From Ornithodoros turicata (Eukaryota > Arthropoda > Arachnida > Ixodida > Argasidae): 64,000 nucleotides of DNA. The notes beneath the pieces were generated by a model. That model did no database searches. It was not told the DNA's origin and was given only the letters and a program-made list of their open reading frames with translations. Of the stretch, positions 1 to 12,000 are shown in pieces (within the stretch, counting starts at the first letter, position 1; every line of letters begins with the position of its first letter). Location of the stretch: NCBI RefSeq assembly GCF_037126465.1, contig NC_088204.1, positions 16,746,804 through 16,810,803 on the forward strand, written 5' to 3'. Made by a program: the position numbers and the translations under genes.

Positions 1-1183
1 TATTTTACAGCCATATTTCGGTCAACGTTTTCACACCCATGTGCCTTGTTACGCTGCGTTGCTGGGGCCGTCGAACCCGTTATCCTTGCGCCGTGATTGC
101 GTCCTTGTGTCGCATAACAGGCGAGAAATGCCATCGGGCTATACGAGCTACCAAGGGAACACACTAAATGACGTCACATGGAGGAAGAAATTGGCCACCT
201 GGTGTGACGCGAGTGTAATTCAGCAGTGTCTTGAGAATTGAGTATGATTGGCTTGCGCAGCTTCCTTGATTGTCGCATATGTCCTTGACTGCGTAGGAAA
301 TGCTCAAATGAAGACATTGTGCTCTGAAGAGTGCCTCGACGAACTTCTCGGTTTTCCTCCATTTTGTGGGTTGGTATTTAGTGGCAGTTAATGTAGCCCT
401 CATTTACTGGACTCAGTCATACCCAGCTTGCACGAGCTTTGCAACTATTTCTCGCTGCTATAGCACTCTGATCATGCGCAACTTTCGCTCTCTGCTCAAC
501 CGAATCCAAGCATTTGAAGCATTTTTCCTCGCGTACATATTTAAAGCGCAGTCTAACGCATAAATGAATGTGTTAGGCATAAGCCCTCCGCCAAAACCGG
601 AAGGACAGTTGAGGAGGCGACCTGTGTCTCCCGACCAATTTTTACAGCTGTCCTATCTGGGGATCTTCATTTCCTGTTCGCCGTCATCGAAAAAAAAAAA
701 AAGGAAAGAGAGAGAGAGATGGGAAAAAAGCCTGGCCAACCAGGCGTTGCCAGTCGCCCACGCCGAACACCTGTCGCTTGATGCGTGTGGTCACCAAGAA
801 CCTATTGAAGGCTTCTATGGCGGAGCCAACAGAAATTGGTCAGTGGGTAGATTGCAATTCTGCCTCGAAGCGGGGTGCTTTCTATGTAAGTGTGTCTGAT
901 ACGGTCTGCCGTAGTGTCAAACAGTCTGCGGCAAACGTAAGGCCTACACGGCTCAAGGACAGTTTTTTGCGTGCTTGGGATGTTACCATAGAAATTAGTG
1001 TCGTAATTACTGGAACAATTAGTGCTTTCTAGCCTGTGCTCGCCACAAAATCCAAAGCAATTGCAGGCAAAGCAAAAGGCACACCTGTGAAGAATGCTGC
1101 AGTTCGAGAGCAAGTTGTGGTTACACCGAAAAATAACTCAAGTTTTCTTAACATATACCCGCCTTGACAAATACGTTGGTTAC
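1..1183. other. no gene seen
   Basis: Only short unconvincing ORFs and an A run with GA repeats near 690-720. Confidence 0.5.
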
Positions 1184-1350
1184 AAAAGCGATAAAAACTC
1201 ACGGCGTATACACAACAGGCTAAAATATAACAAGGCATTGACGGCATAGCCACTTCCTGCTTCATTCCGATGCGGGAGTCCGCTATACGAAACGTCAATG
1301 CCTCGTTATATTTTAGCCTGTTGTGTACACCGTGAGTTTTTATCGCTTTT
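1184..1350. repeat. foldback repeat
   Basis: Arms 1184-1243 and 1293-1350 are almost perfect complements (GATAAAAACTCACGGCGTAT against ACCGTGAGTTTTTATCGC). Confidence 0.82.
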
Positions 1351-3602
1351 ATAAACTTGTGTTTTCCCGGCGTTTGGTCAATCTTCACATACGTTGGTGT
1401 CTTCCGACCGCTCAATGACACGCAATGCTAGAATTCGCCATTGGGCGCACTGCCGTTAGAAGTGACCACGTCTATAGTAGTACTTCCTTTTTCATGCCTT
1501 TGTCCTACTCTTGAGCGCTCTCACTTCGCTCAGTGCTTTATGAAGCCAGTTATCGTGCTATTTCAGATGCCCATCACTCAGTACAGCAGTGGTCCTCAAC
1601 TTTGCGTCGCTCTGACAGCGAGAGCTACCCCCCCTCCCCTTTCTTTACAAGACTGGCTTTCCCGTATTACGCGTTCTCGCAAGCTGTACTTAAGCCTACA
1701 ACTTCCGCAAACTTACAAAACCCACGAAGTAGTCGTAAGCGCGACGGATTAATAGCTACAGCTTTGTACGCCTCTTCAAGGCGAAAGTAACAACATCCCT
1801 CTCTGGGACGTGCCCGTTTCCTCATTTGCATCTAAGAGCGCGCGCTTCTTCGACCGTTCCTAATCCTCCTCACGGATATTTACCGTGACGCACTCGTCCT
1901 GACGCCTTTGCTTAATCGCTTTACTACTACCACACTTTGGTAGCATCTTCGCGCACGTGCCTGTGCCGAAGCGAGTTCTCAAAGTATCCATATTGAAGCT
2001 GTAGGTGTAATCCTTCCCAAATGAATTCGACATGGTTCATCGCAGAAGGACATGGAAAAGTGCAAAGTACACCCGCCTGTGTTTTATGTGGTTCTCGGGG
2101 CTGTTCCGAAGCAGCATGACACAATGGTGTCTACAGCAGGTGGCTGATAATTAAGCTATTAAAGGAACTAGTTTAAGCAACGGGAATAGATGAGTTCAGA
2201 AAATCCCAGTGCTCTTTGCGCACGCATTGCATCCTGGGCGCTTGCTGAGCGGGGGAACGAAGAATAATGCTTCACATTTTGCTTTCGCTGACCTTGACAC
2301 GTCGTGGACAATGGACCGGTAGGGGAGAAATCGGAACGGTTTGGAGGCGTATAAGTAAACTCCCACAGTTCAAAGCGGCGCTAAGCAATCTGGGATGTTT
2401 CTGAACTCGTCTAATCGAGCTCCATCCAAGGATGGCACAACGCCCAGGAATTTGCTGGGTCTCCGCGTTCCATTTGGCAGTATCGGACCATAAAGGAGCA
2501 GTTATGTGAGTTTCCTGCGCGAGCTGTTGGCGACAAACAACCAGGAGCGCCCGTACGAAACAAAGGTTACGGACACATGACTACCCTGCTGCACGACAAG
2601 TGTAGAAGAAAAGGAAACACGAAGGAGCATTCTGGCAGACAATGGCGAAGCGTACCCGCCTTCTGAACCATCGACCTTGAAAAGTGACTCATTCAAGCCA
2701 CCGCGGACATAATTGCCTAGTTTTTGAGCTCTGCACGCTATCATAAAAAAACGATGCGTGTTGTTTCCCCGGGGCCCTTCTGACCCCGACGAGCCATTGT
2801 AGACAAAGAAAAACCCGTTTCGCTGCCGATTTCTTTCAAGCGACCCGCCTTCGCTTCTCACACACACACGCGGTCCATGCGTATCTCCCATAGCACTCCC
2901 CCCCCCCCCCCCCATTGACTGCACGACGGTACGGAGGCCCCCTCTCACGAAAATACACACCCGCACCTATGGAACGTTCATAGAATGTCTCTGGAAGGAC
3001 TTTCGCCTGCTGGTTTGCTTGTATAGTTTACTCCCCTGGTACAACCCCCCCCCCTCCATCCGAAATTGGTGAGGGGGGGGGACGAAGATGAGTGGCCAGG
3101 TTGAGAAAAATATTTCAGACCTCCTCCTCCTCCTCCAGGCAGTTTCCTTTTTCGTTTTTCGTTGCTCTTCTTTGTCCGTTTGGTCTCTTGACGTTCTTTG
3201 GGCCAGATTATAGCTGTTGCCTTTGCACGTTCCGCCTACAAAGTGCGGGAAGCTGGCCTGCCGTTTCGAAGTTATCTTTTTTCTTGGTCTTACATGCCCG
3301 AGATGGCCCGCCAGAAAGAGCGCGTCTGTGTGACTGTCTATAGGGTGACGGCTTCAAGGACAGCGAAGACCTCGAAATAAACGCCGTTGGCGATTGACAC
3401 CGCGACGCGTTTACGCCACTGTGAGGTAATACGTGCTCCCGTCGGCGGTGGGTTGGTGTGTTTGAACCTTATATTCAGGCTGGCTTCATCCAAACCTATG
3501 CCACAGCAGTCTTCTGGTTCTGGGACCAGTCTTGCCTCGAAAGTTCTTGTCTGTGCAGAAGTGATTTTTCCTTTCCTGCTAACATGTTCCGGAATTTATT
3601 TC
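1351..3602. other. no gene seen
   Basis: Low-complexity C/G runs near 2898 and 3045-3080. The 154-codon minus ORF at 2502-2966 is glycine-rich and overlies the C run, so it is probably spurious. Confidence 0.5.
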
Positions 3603-4177
3603 AATAGACCTCTCCCTGTTTGTAAACAAGTGACGTCATAGTGGTCGACAGTGCCACAAATTTGGTAGCGTTGAACTACGCTCGAAGCTAGAGGCAAACA
3701 AGGTCGCGAACGAAGACCACGGTCTTGAGGGGATTACGATGATCGCTGAAAGGGACGCGACCTTCGGTACTACTTTTCTTTCTATGGGAGGCAGCGAATA
3801 AGTGCCCGTTCGTGGAACCCAGCCCTCTCCTTCCGATTTGTTTCGGTTTCAGTCTGCCAACCAACGTCAGGTAAATGTCTATTGACCTCTACACGAGAAA
3901 CGCAATCATGACGTTGGTAGACAGACCGAAACCGAAAGAAATGGGAAGAGGAGGGCTGGGTTCCACTAATGGGAACCAGTTCGCTGTCTCCTATTGAAAG
4001 AAAAGTAGGACCGAAGGTCCCGTCCCTTTCAGGGACCATCGTAATCCCCTGAAGGACCGTGGCTTTCGGGCGCGACCTTGTTCGCCCCCTAGCTTTGAGC
4101 GTAGTTCAACTCTACCAAATTGGTGGTGCTGTCCAACACTATGTCGTCATTTGTTTCCAAACAGGGAGAGGTCTATT
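3603..4177. repeat. 575-bp foldback element, complete copy
   Basis: Ends AATAGACCTCTCCCTGTTTG and its complement. The arms of about 270 bp share ACGTTGGT, GGCTGGGTTCCA-type and CGACCTTCGGT-type blocks. A half copy is at 62612-62912. Confidence 0.82.
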
Positions 4178-4255
4178 AAAGGCTGAATCGTGGAACCCGA
4201 GCAGCCGTGTAACACGAGCTGATCACCTAGCGGCCGGTAATCCAGGCTGAACTTC

Positions 4256-6390
4256 ACAGAAAGAAAAATGCAGAGAAACGAAAAACGCGCACATGGCATC
4301 CAATTTCATTAACAGCCGCTTCGAGGAAGCTGTGTAAACACGTGAGATAGTCTACTTGACTAATAACGCTTCTATCGATCCGAGCGGGACGATGCGACAT
4401 TTTGTGGCCGCAGGGGAGTTCCAAGGATGTCTCCACGTACGGAAGACGCGAAAGAAGAAGGAAAAGAAGCATAGCACAACATTGTGTCATCTCTGTTATT
4501 GCTGTGCGTGACATGCTTTCTGCATGGGACAAGAAAGTTATGGAATGATACGGACTCCTTGGGAAGTCAGCGTTGCATGTACTATGTAATGCATCTGAGA
4601 TCGCATGACAGGACGAACAAGAGCCAGCCTTCCGCTTGTCGTCTACACCTGACGTGACGCACCTCAAGGAAATGTGACGTTTGGTCTGCGTGCAATCGGT
4701 ACGCTTCGTCTTTCAGTCCTTGCGTGCAGAAGTCGCTGATGGTGGTTCGGTAGTGCTGGGGTGTCTTGTAGCCACGTGCTTGTGGCTATGCTCGTAGCGT
4801 GGCTGCGATAAGGCACATGTTGTTGGAGTTTCGTGTTCGAGTCGTTCATTCCTTTCAACTGGGCTCACGCTCTGCCGGGCATTGTTCTTAGTCCAGTTCT
4901 GATAGCGACATCATTGTTCACCTCCGCAGAATTTGTATGTTGTTGTTGTTGTTTGTTGTTTCATACCGTATTTAAATTGGCCGTAGTTACGTACGTATAG
5001 GTGCCGTGATGTGATGTCACACCATAGCTTTACCCGTGCTTTCCCCTTCCTTCTGGTGAACCGGCGCACCCCATCTATACGCGTGCTTCTTTTCCCTCTT
5101 TCTTGTGAACTGGCGCACCCCATTTATAGCACACAGAAAAGGCTAATTTACTAGTGTTAACAAAACAATTTCTGGTGCATTCTCGGAAAAAAGAAAGAAA
5201 TCGGCCTATACACCGCTTCGTACCGTATTTAAATTGGCCGTAGTTACGTACGTATTGCTATAACACACACGCATAAGCGTTCTAACGCACCCCGAGGGAA
5301 GACGCACGCATCGTGAAGCGCGGGTTTTATTTGCTAACTTGCGCATGCTTGTATACATAACTTGGTACATCATTGGTTTCTCGGATGCTGAGGGCAATAC
5401 AAACTGGTGGGAAAGTGCAGTTTATAATGTCCGGTAACTTACTCTGTTCTTGTACCTCCCTTCCCAACATTGATTCCAATTCCAGTTCTGTGTGTGTGTG
5501 TGTTTCGTTCTCATTCTTCCCCAAACTGAGTGGCATGTTTCTACATTCAGCACACCAGCTGGCCTGCCTTATAGAGCTGTTTCTGCGGGCCAGGTGGCGC
5601 GCGCGAGCGAGCAGCGATGTCAGCGCCCCCAAAAATGTAACGTGCGCTAGTTTAGCAGACGACGGCGGCACTTTCAAATATGGTCTCGAGTTGTTCGTAC
5701 TCGGCAAGATGCACCTCCTTTTCTGTGAGTTTCATACAGGTTTTGTAGATTTCCTTGGTGCCTTCCGCTTGAAACACCATGCAGAACCCACTGATGACAC
5801 TACCTACTGCTGGATCCGTGGCCGCTTGGGCCCGGAACAGTCCTATATTAATATTTCTTCGTTTGATTACAGATACTTTTCGTTTTTCTCTCGTGTATTC
5901 ATCTTTATAGAAGTACCTTTTTTCCTGCGTGGTAGTAATTTGGGTAGTGATTCGCAACGCCTTCTTGCGACGAACACGTTTTAGATTAAGCCCCTCGAAA
6001 ACGTCTGTATACAAAACAACGACGGTTGTCGTAAGGCCAGCCAGCAGAAGACGCTGCAGGGGAACGGCGCGAGTTTTCGACTTCGTATAGCCTCCAGCTA
6101 TCTCGGCCGAGCGTCGGTAAGAAACTAGGCTGTGCAAATTACATTCTCGCCCTACCTGCATCCTTGAAGATCGGGCGGCTTCTAAAGTGAATAAAGATAA
6201 CCCGTGGCAACGGGGAGGAAGCAGTGATACACAAAATCATTTGCATTCTGAGAGACCGGCCAATCTGATACAGGGCGGGACAGAAAACAAGGATAGAATG
6301 GAACCACATGCAGAAAAGATACTTGGGAATGGTACTCGGAACGAAGAAAACGAACACGGGAATATAGTGTACTATTTTCCATAGTAAGTC
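4256..6390. other. no confirmed gene; one ORF of uncertain status
   Basis: Contains the 35-bp direct repeat and a TG run near 5489. A minus-strand frame at about 5652-5860 reads TDPAVGSVISGFCMVFQAEG and on to YEQLETIFESAAVV, which looks protein-like, but I recognise no family and no clear splice partners. Confidence 0.4.
4964..5255. repeat. 35-bp perfect direct repeat pair
   Basis: TACCGTATTTAAATTGGCCG and the next 15 bases occur identically at 4964-4998 and 5221-5255. Between them a shorter repeat with GGCGCACCCCAT occurs twice. No gene is seen. Confidence 0.8.
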
Positions 6391-6726
6391 TGTTTTCCAT
6401 TGAAAAGTGGAATATCCAGTGAGTTTTCCACTGGAAAGTAGAAAACCCGGTATGTTTTCTACTGGAAAGTGGAAGATGTGGTATGTATTCCAATGGAATG
6501 TGGAAAATCCGGTATATTTTCCACTGAAAAGTGTCTGGCATGTTATCCATTAAAAAGTGGAAGATATGGTATGTTTTCCATTAAAAAGTGGAAGATCTGG
6601 TATGTTTTCTACTGAGAAGTGGAATATCTGGTATGTTATCTATTGAAATGCAGAAAATCCGGTGTGTTTTCCATTGAAAAGTGGAAAATCCTGTATGTTT
6701 TCTACTGATAAGTTGAAAATCCGAAA
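6391..6726. repeat. 31-bp minisatellite, about 11 units
   Basis: Units begin TGTTTTCCAYTGAAAAGTGG; starts recur at about 6391, 6422, 6453, 6484, 6515, 6541, 6572, 6603, 6634, 6665 and 6696. One unit is 5 bp short. Each unit is partly self-complementary (TTTTCCAYT/AGTGGAAAA). Confidence 0.88.
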
Positions 6727-6783
6727 GGTTCTCTTCCATTGAAAATTGGAAAAATCTTGTGAAACTATATTGGGGTAAAAGGC

Positions 6784-6998
6784 TGAGATCGATACTACGC
6801 GATACCTCGAACAAAGGCAGTTCGAAACAACTGGGCACCGTCCTCATCGTTAGCATTATATTTACATGGTCGTGAGATTACAACCCCTGACTAGGAAAAT
6901 GTGGGATTACAACACTCGTCCTTGTAAACACAATGCTAATGATGAGGACAGTGCCCACTTGTTTCGAACGCTCTCTGTTTCGAAATATCGACCTCTCC
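6784..6998. repeat. foldback repeat
   Basis: Arms carry TTCGAAACAACTGGGCACCG and the complement of TTCGAAACAAGTGGGCACTG, with CCTCATCRTTAGCATT in both. Confidence 0.72.
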
Positions 6999-6999
6999 C

Positions 7000-9038
7000 G
7001 ACCTGAAGCTCTTGCTTCAATTTGTGTTTTCCATTGTGTCACGGAAATTGTGGGTGCTCTCTCTCGCCTTCATGCGAATTATCCGCTTAAACGAAAATAA
7101 ATGACTGTTTGTGCTCACCAGTCTGCCTCCCGTTGATTCAACGCGAGGGTATATAAAGAAACTTTGAGATAAACTCGCGATATGTCATGGCTAATAAAAC
7201 GGTAAGCTATAATTCGGCCGAGAATAATGTTCTGCTTCATAAGAAGTGACTCACCGATTAATTCGTTTCGGTAAAACTAAAAAGAAAACAAAGAACAAGG
7301 CACTAAGCGTATCACATTCGCGTCTCTGAGTCTCTTATTTTATCCAAATTGCGTTTCAACCAACTTTACGGCAACCAATAACAATGACGCTGCACCTTCA
7401 GTGTCGTGTCCCAGTTGGCGTCGCATTCTCGTGACGAGATTCGGTGTATAGTAACTGCAAAGGGAGGTCGATGACTCTCTATCAAATTTAACGATAGCAT
7501 TAAAACGGTAACCGCGAATCGCTGGCTGACAGCAAGATACCGTGCTCATAACCAGTGGATAACCAGTTGTCGACATATTCCACGCAATGCATCTTGCAGG
7601 AAGGCCGGAATTATCGTGTCCCTTGGACCGAATAATAATATTGTAAAACCGCTTTTATGCTACTTTTTTTTTTTTTTTTGGCTCCGTGTATCTTTTTCTC
7701 TTTTATTGTGGGGTTAGGAGAATGAGGGGCGGGTCAAGTTGGGAGTCTCTCTGTGGAACGGGTTTGATGGCCGCTGTCTAAATTCAGCCAGACAGCGTAG
7801 CCCGTTAAATCGAGGAAGTCCGAGCCAATTAAACCACCTTGCGTAACCGCACCATGTAGGTCAGACCTGTGCCACGGTCACGCAACCGTGAAACGCGTGT
7901 GAATACATAAAAGTGAGGCGGTCACGTATATTTCTGCGGCCGAATTGTGAGCACGACGAAAAATCGAGGGAAACCTTATTGTGTGCGCCGTGTTTTTTTG
8001 TTGTACGGGATCTCCGCAGAGGAATTCTTACATATAGAAAAACCAGTTCTTCCTTGCCGATAGTGGGGGGGGACTTGGTTCGCGATCGCAAACAAGTCCG
8101 CTGTGTACAGCATGCGACCTTCGAAGAGTTCATTGCCGCAGTTCAAACGACGCTGAGTTTGCAATACGTCGCCGATTCGGAAGCGCAAAAAATTCGTGTG
8201 CTGAGCGCCTCCCGTGTGCGAAGTGCTGTCGCTTTGTCACTGATGGTGACGCGAAACAGGGGGGAGTACGCCCCACAATCTCGACAAATCGAGGAGTGCT
8301 TAAAAAAAGGCGCGAAAGCACGAAGTGTATGCTTCTGTGCGGTCATCCACAGCGGCACATGCGACGGGACGCTTAGCGTGGGGGGTCTTGCATGAAAAGT
8401 ATGCCATTCCATACGATATTAAACACGAGCAATGGAACGAGCAAGCGGACGGTGTGCCATTGCATAACAGTAAAAATTTCATTCGCTCTGAGGGGGGACG
8501 CGGGCAGTCTGAACGAAGATCGCGGCATAATACTCGAAACGTCTTGCGTCGTCTGCTTTGACGAGTTCGCATGTATCCGCGTCATTCTTCACATTCTAGG
8601 CAAATATTGTTGCCGTTGTTGGGTAACACGCTTGCGATGCAAATGCTTCGGCATTATAAGAGCGATTGCGTTTATCCGCGTGAGTTAGAGCCAGTCGTAC
8701 TACATCCCTTTGCAGAAGCAATCGTGCGCCGGTCGCGCAACAAATCAAAGTGCTCGAAACGCTTCGTACATGAACTTTAACGATAGTGATCGTGAAGTAT
8801 GTAGATGACTTTCAAGCAATTTACGAGCATAATAGCGCAAGTGAAGTATTTCGTGCCATCGAACCATCGTGCTTCGTAGACGGCCAGCCCTGGACCGTGC
8901 GAAGGCACATCTCGGGCAGCACTTGGTCGCGGTTCTACTTCCCATAATCAATCCCTTACCTTTGAATACTCGTGGAAATCCGCTGAAACTGCGACGAGGC
9001 AGACAGCTAACAAAACTCCGACGAGTACCAAGCGAAAC
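7000..9038. other. no gene seen
   Basis: A T run at 7661-7679. The ORFs at 7913-8395 and its antisense frames show no family features. 8880-9040 may include the promoter of the tentative small gene. Confidence 0.45.
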
Positions 9039-9092
9039 ATGGCAGCTTTTCTGTTAACCCAGGGGCGTAACAAAGATGCAGAAAGACGTGAG
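9039..9092 (+). CDS. small gene, candidate exon 1
   Basis: Eighteen codons from an ATG in AAACATGG context to donor GAG|GTGAAG, inside a relatively GC-rich stretch. Its link to the downstream exons rests only on matching phase. Confidence 0.35.
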
Positions 9093-12000
9093 GTGAAGTG
9101 AAGCGAAGCACTCGGCTGTCAAATCCAAACTGTCGTGGTGTACGAAAGAAAGCCAAGAAACCACCGGCGGGCGACCCTGAGTAGCGAAAGCCTCCTCTCC
9201 GCTCGGCCACTTTGTGGCAAAAAGTTGCCAAGGAGGATGCTCGGAAAGGATGAGGAGGAAACCTACCTGAGTGAAGATCGTGGCGCCGCATGGATGGTGA
9301 TCACGAAACCCGTTTTTCTGCCTATTCCGGCCACGCGGCGGCGATGGGGGTGCGGCGCGAGCAGGCGGGAAGATTCGAATTCTGTGTTAAAAAAAAAAAA
9401 AAATCTGAAGAGACCTAGGGAAGATATTAGAGGAGAAAGGAGGCGGAGGGTCGGCGGATGCGACAGTGGAAGTCGGCCAGCTGAGAAGAACCTGAAGCTT
9501 GACCATGTACCGTGTAAAAAATGGAGCGAGCATTATCCATGGAAAAAGCAAACTTCCAAGCTTTGTTGCACGTTATATAAGGAACAAAGCGACATCAAAG
9601 AATAACACCTGATATGTTCGCTATGCAAGCAATTTGAAAACTCATTGGTTTCGGTTTCCCTAGTCATCCCCTGATCTCCGTCCCTACTCAGTGCTGTTAT
9701 GTTTTTTAAAAAGAAGATTGTGAGGGACCTTTGTTTCTGCAAATTTTTGAAGGAAAAGTCTGCAAGGTCCACTGAACAACAACGAAAGAGAGAGGGAGAG
9801 AGAAAAATGTGAGGCATGCCGGCAATGAAATTGCTGCGTGAGAAATATCGGATGCTCTGAAGCTGAGGGACCCCTGTGCGTTAAAAGAGCTTGCACTGCA
9901 GTAACAATGCTCTGCTGTGCAAAGCATACGCGAACTGAACAGAGCTGCATCATGATCAGAAGGTGCAACCTACAGACAGTGCTAACTTGAGCATGTGGAA
10001 ACCTTGACCACCCTATTTACACCCTATGGGAGTCACATGAATAATACAGATTCCTTTGGTGGTCCTCGTTCAAAATGGTAAAAAGGTAAATGTTGTAAAA
10101 ATTTACAGCAGTAAAATACAGGGTGTCCACCGTAACCACCGTGACTGTAACTATAGAAGTAATTTTTAAAGATAGAAAAATCACTTTTTCCCGGTTTTAA
10201 CCAATGGCAATGTACTCTACGCCTAAAGCCCCACCTTAAGATGGCCCAGGCAAGCTTCTGTGACGATGCATTAATTAACTTTCGTTAACTAACTTTTTAA
10301 TTATCAACGATAGAAGATTGACCCAATGAGAACATCGGGCCCCTTGGGGTCACTGGTAACGTTACCGTTTTCAGAACAAAAATTGAGGCAGTTATAGCGC
10401 GAGGAAAGAGCCTGGAAATAAGGTGTTCTAGTGGTCATTTTTCGACGCTCAAGTAGAAGCGCTCGCGTTTTCATTTCCTGTGTATGCGGGGGAGGGAAGA
10501 AGCTGACGCACCAATCTGTCCCCTTGCAATCTGTCCCCCATGCGACAGTGTTTTGCCTCCCCCGCGTACAGAGGAAAGGTAAACGGGAGCCTTTCTACTT
10601 GAGGGACGAAAAACGACCACCAGATCGCCTTTAGTTCCAGGCCCTTTCCTCGCGCTATAACTGTCTCGATTTTTGTTCTGAAAACGGTAATCTTACCAGA
10701 GACCCCAAAGGATTCTATGGTCTTATTGGGTCAATCTTCTATCGTTGATAATTACAAAGTGAATTAACGAAAGTTAATTAATTGATCGACATAGAAGCTT
10801 ACCTGTGCCTTCCTAATGTGGGTCTTTAGGTGTACAGTACAGCCGCATTGGTTAAAACTGGGAAAAAGTGATTTTTCTATTTTTGAAAATTACTTCTATA
10901 GTTACGGTGGACACCCTGTATACGTAGCTCGGATAAGGGCTAACCGATTAAAAGTTTATTGTTTTGGACAACCAACCATTTGGAAAGCCTCGATAACAAC
11001 ACCGCCTTTATCTCCTGTAATCAGAAGTCGCTGCAAAATGCAACACAGACCATCCATTTTTGTCTATCGTTCTACCACATTTTCCCACAGATGCATCATC
11101 AGTGCTGTGCAACACTGAGCATTCCTTGATGAACATGCGAGATGTCATCAGTGAGCTATTCATACCCAACCAAAAAGCCATTTGCAAAATGTCTGTACTT
11201 CAGACATCACAGGCACTCCGCACTCCCTTGCAGATGTGATTTCCAATACGAGGAAAATGCTGGTTACGCAGGGACTGGAATGTTCAAAATGGCATCATAC
11301 GAACAATAGGCCCCATTGTTCATGGACCATAGATGAAAAGAGTTCCACGGAAAATGTCGGCCTTTCATAAAGCTCATTTCTGGAAACCTTTTTGTGCAAA
11401 TGGGACATATGGAGTCCTCTCGTATTACATGTCTGTCGTTACACGATCGTCTCGGTGAGCGACACTGTAGGATATGGGGGACCGAGGAAGCGGAGGGTAT
11501 CTTACAAGAACAGGACTGAGAGGATTAAAGTTTGACAAGTCTGCCTCTTCCCTGTAGCTCGACCGCTGTGTGGTTGCAACGAAAACAAAATAAATAAGTG
11601 AATAAAAATTTATTTTTTAAAAAAGTGAGATTCAACTACTACAAATGTCTTTGTTCGTTTTTGAAACATATCCACTGCTAACACGACGGTTTTTCTTCTC
11701 TTTGCTTCCAGATTGCCTTTAACGAACTTAACCCGTTCTCCATGAGGTCTATCAGTGCCAAGCGAACGATACACACGAATGCAGTGAAGGTAAGGCGAAA
11801 CATTGCCTCTCTAGTCATTGTGGTTGATGGAAATGCACCTAATTTTGTGAACCTGACAACAAAACTTTTAAAGGGGCACTAAAATGCAAAAACAACTTGC
11901 TCTCAAATGAAAGTCCGTGTTTCAATTAGTACAGTTCAATAAAATTAGTTCACACAACGCTACCGTTTAGAAGAAAAACGCAATGAAAACAAGAGCCGTC

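Noticed and set aside
6391..6726. Possible CRISPR-like array
   Set aside because: Units are contiguous and degenerate with no unique spacers, and the genome is eukaryotic; it is a minisatellite.
9135..9605. 156-codon plus-strand ORF rich in Lys/Arg
   Set aside because: Spans an A run and low-complexity AGGAGG sequence; no family resemblance.
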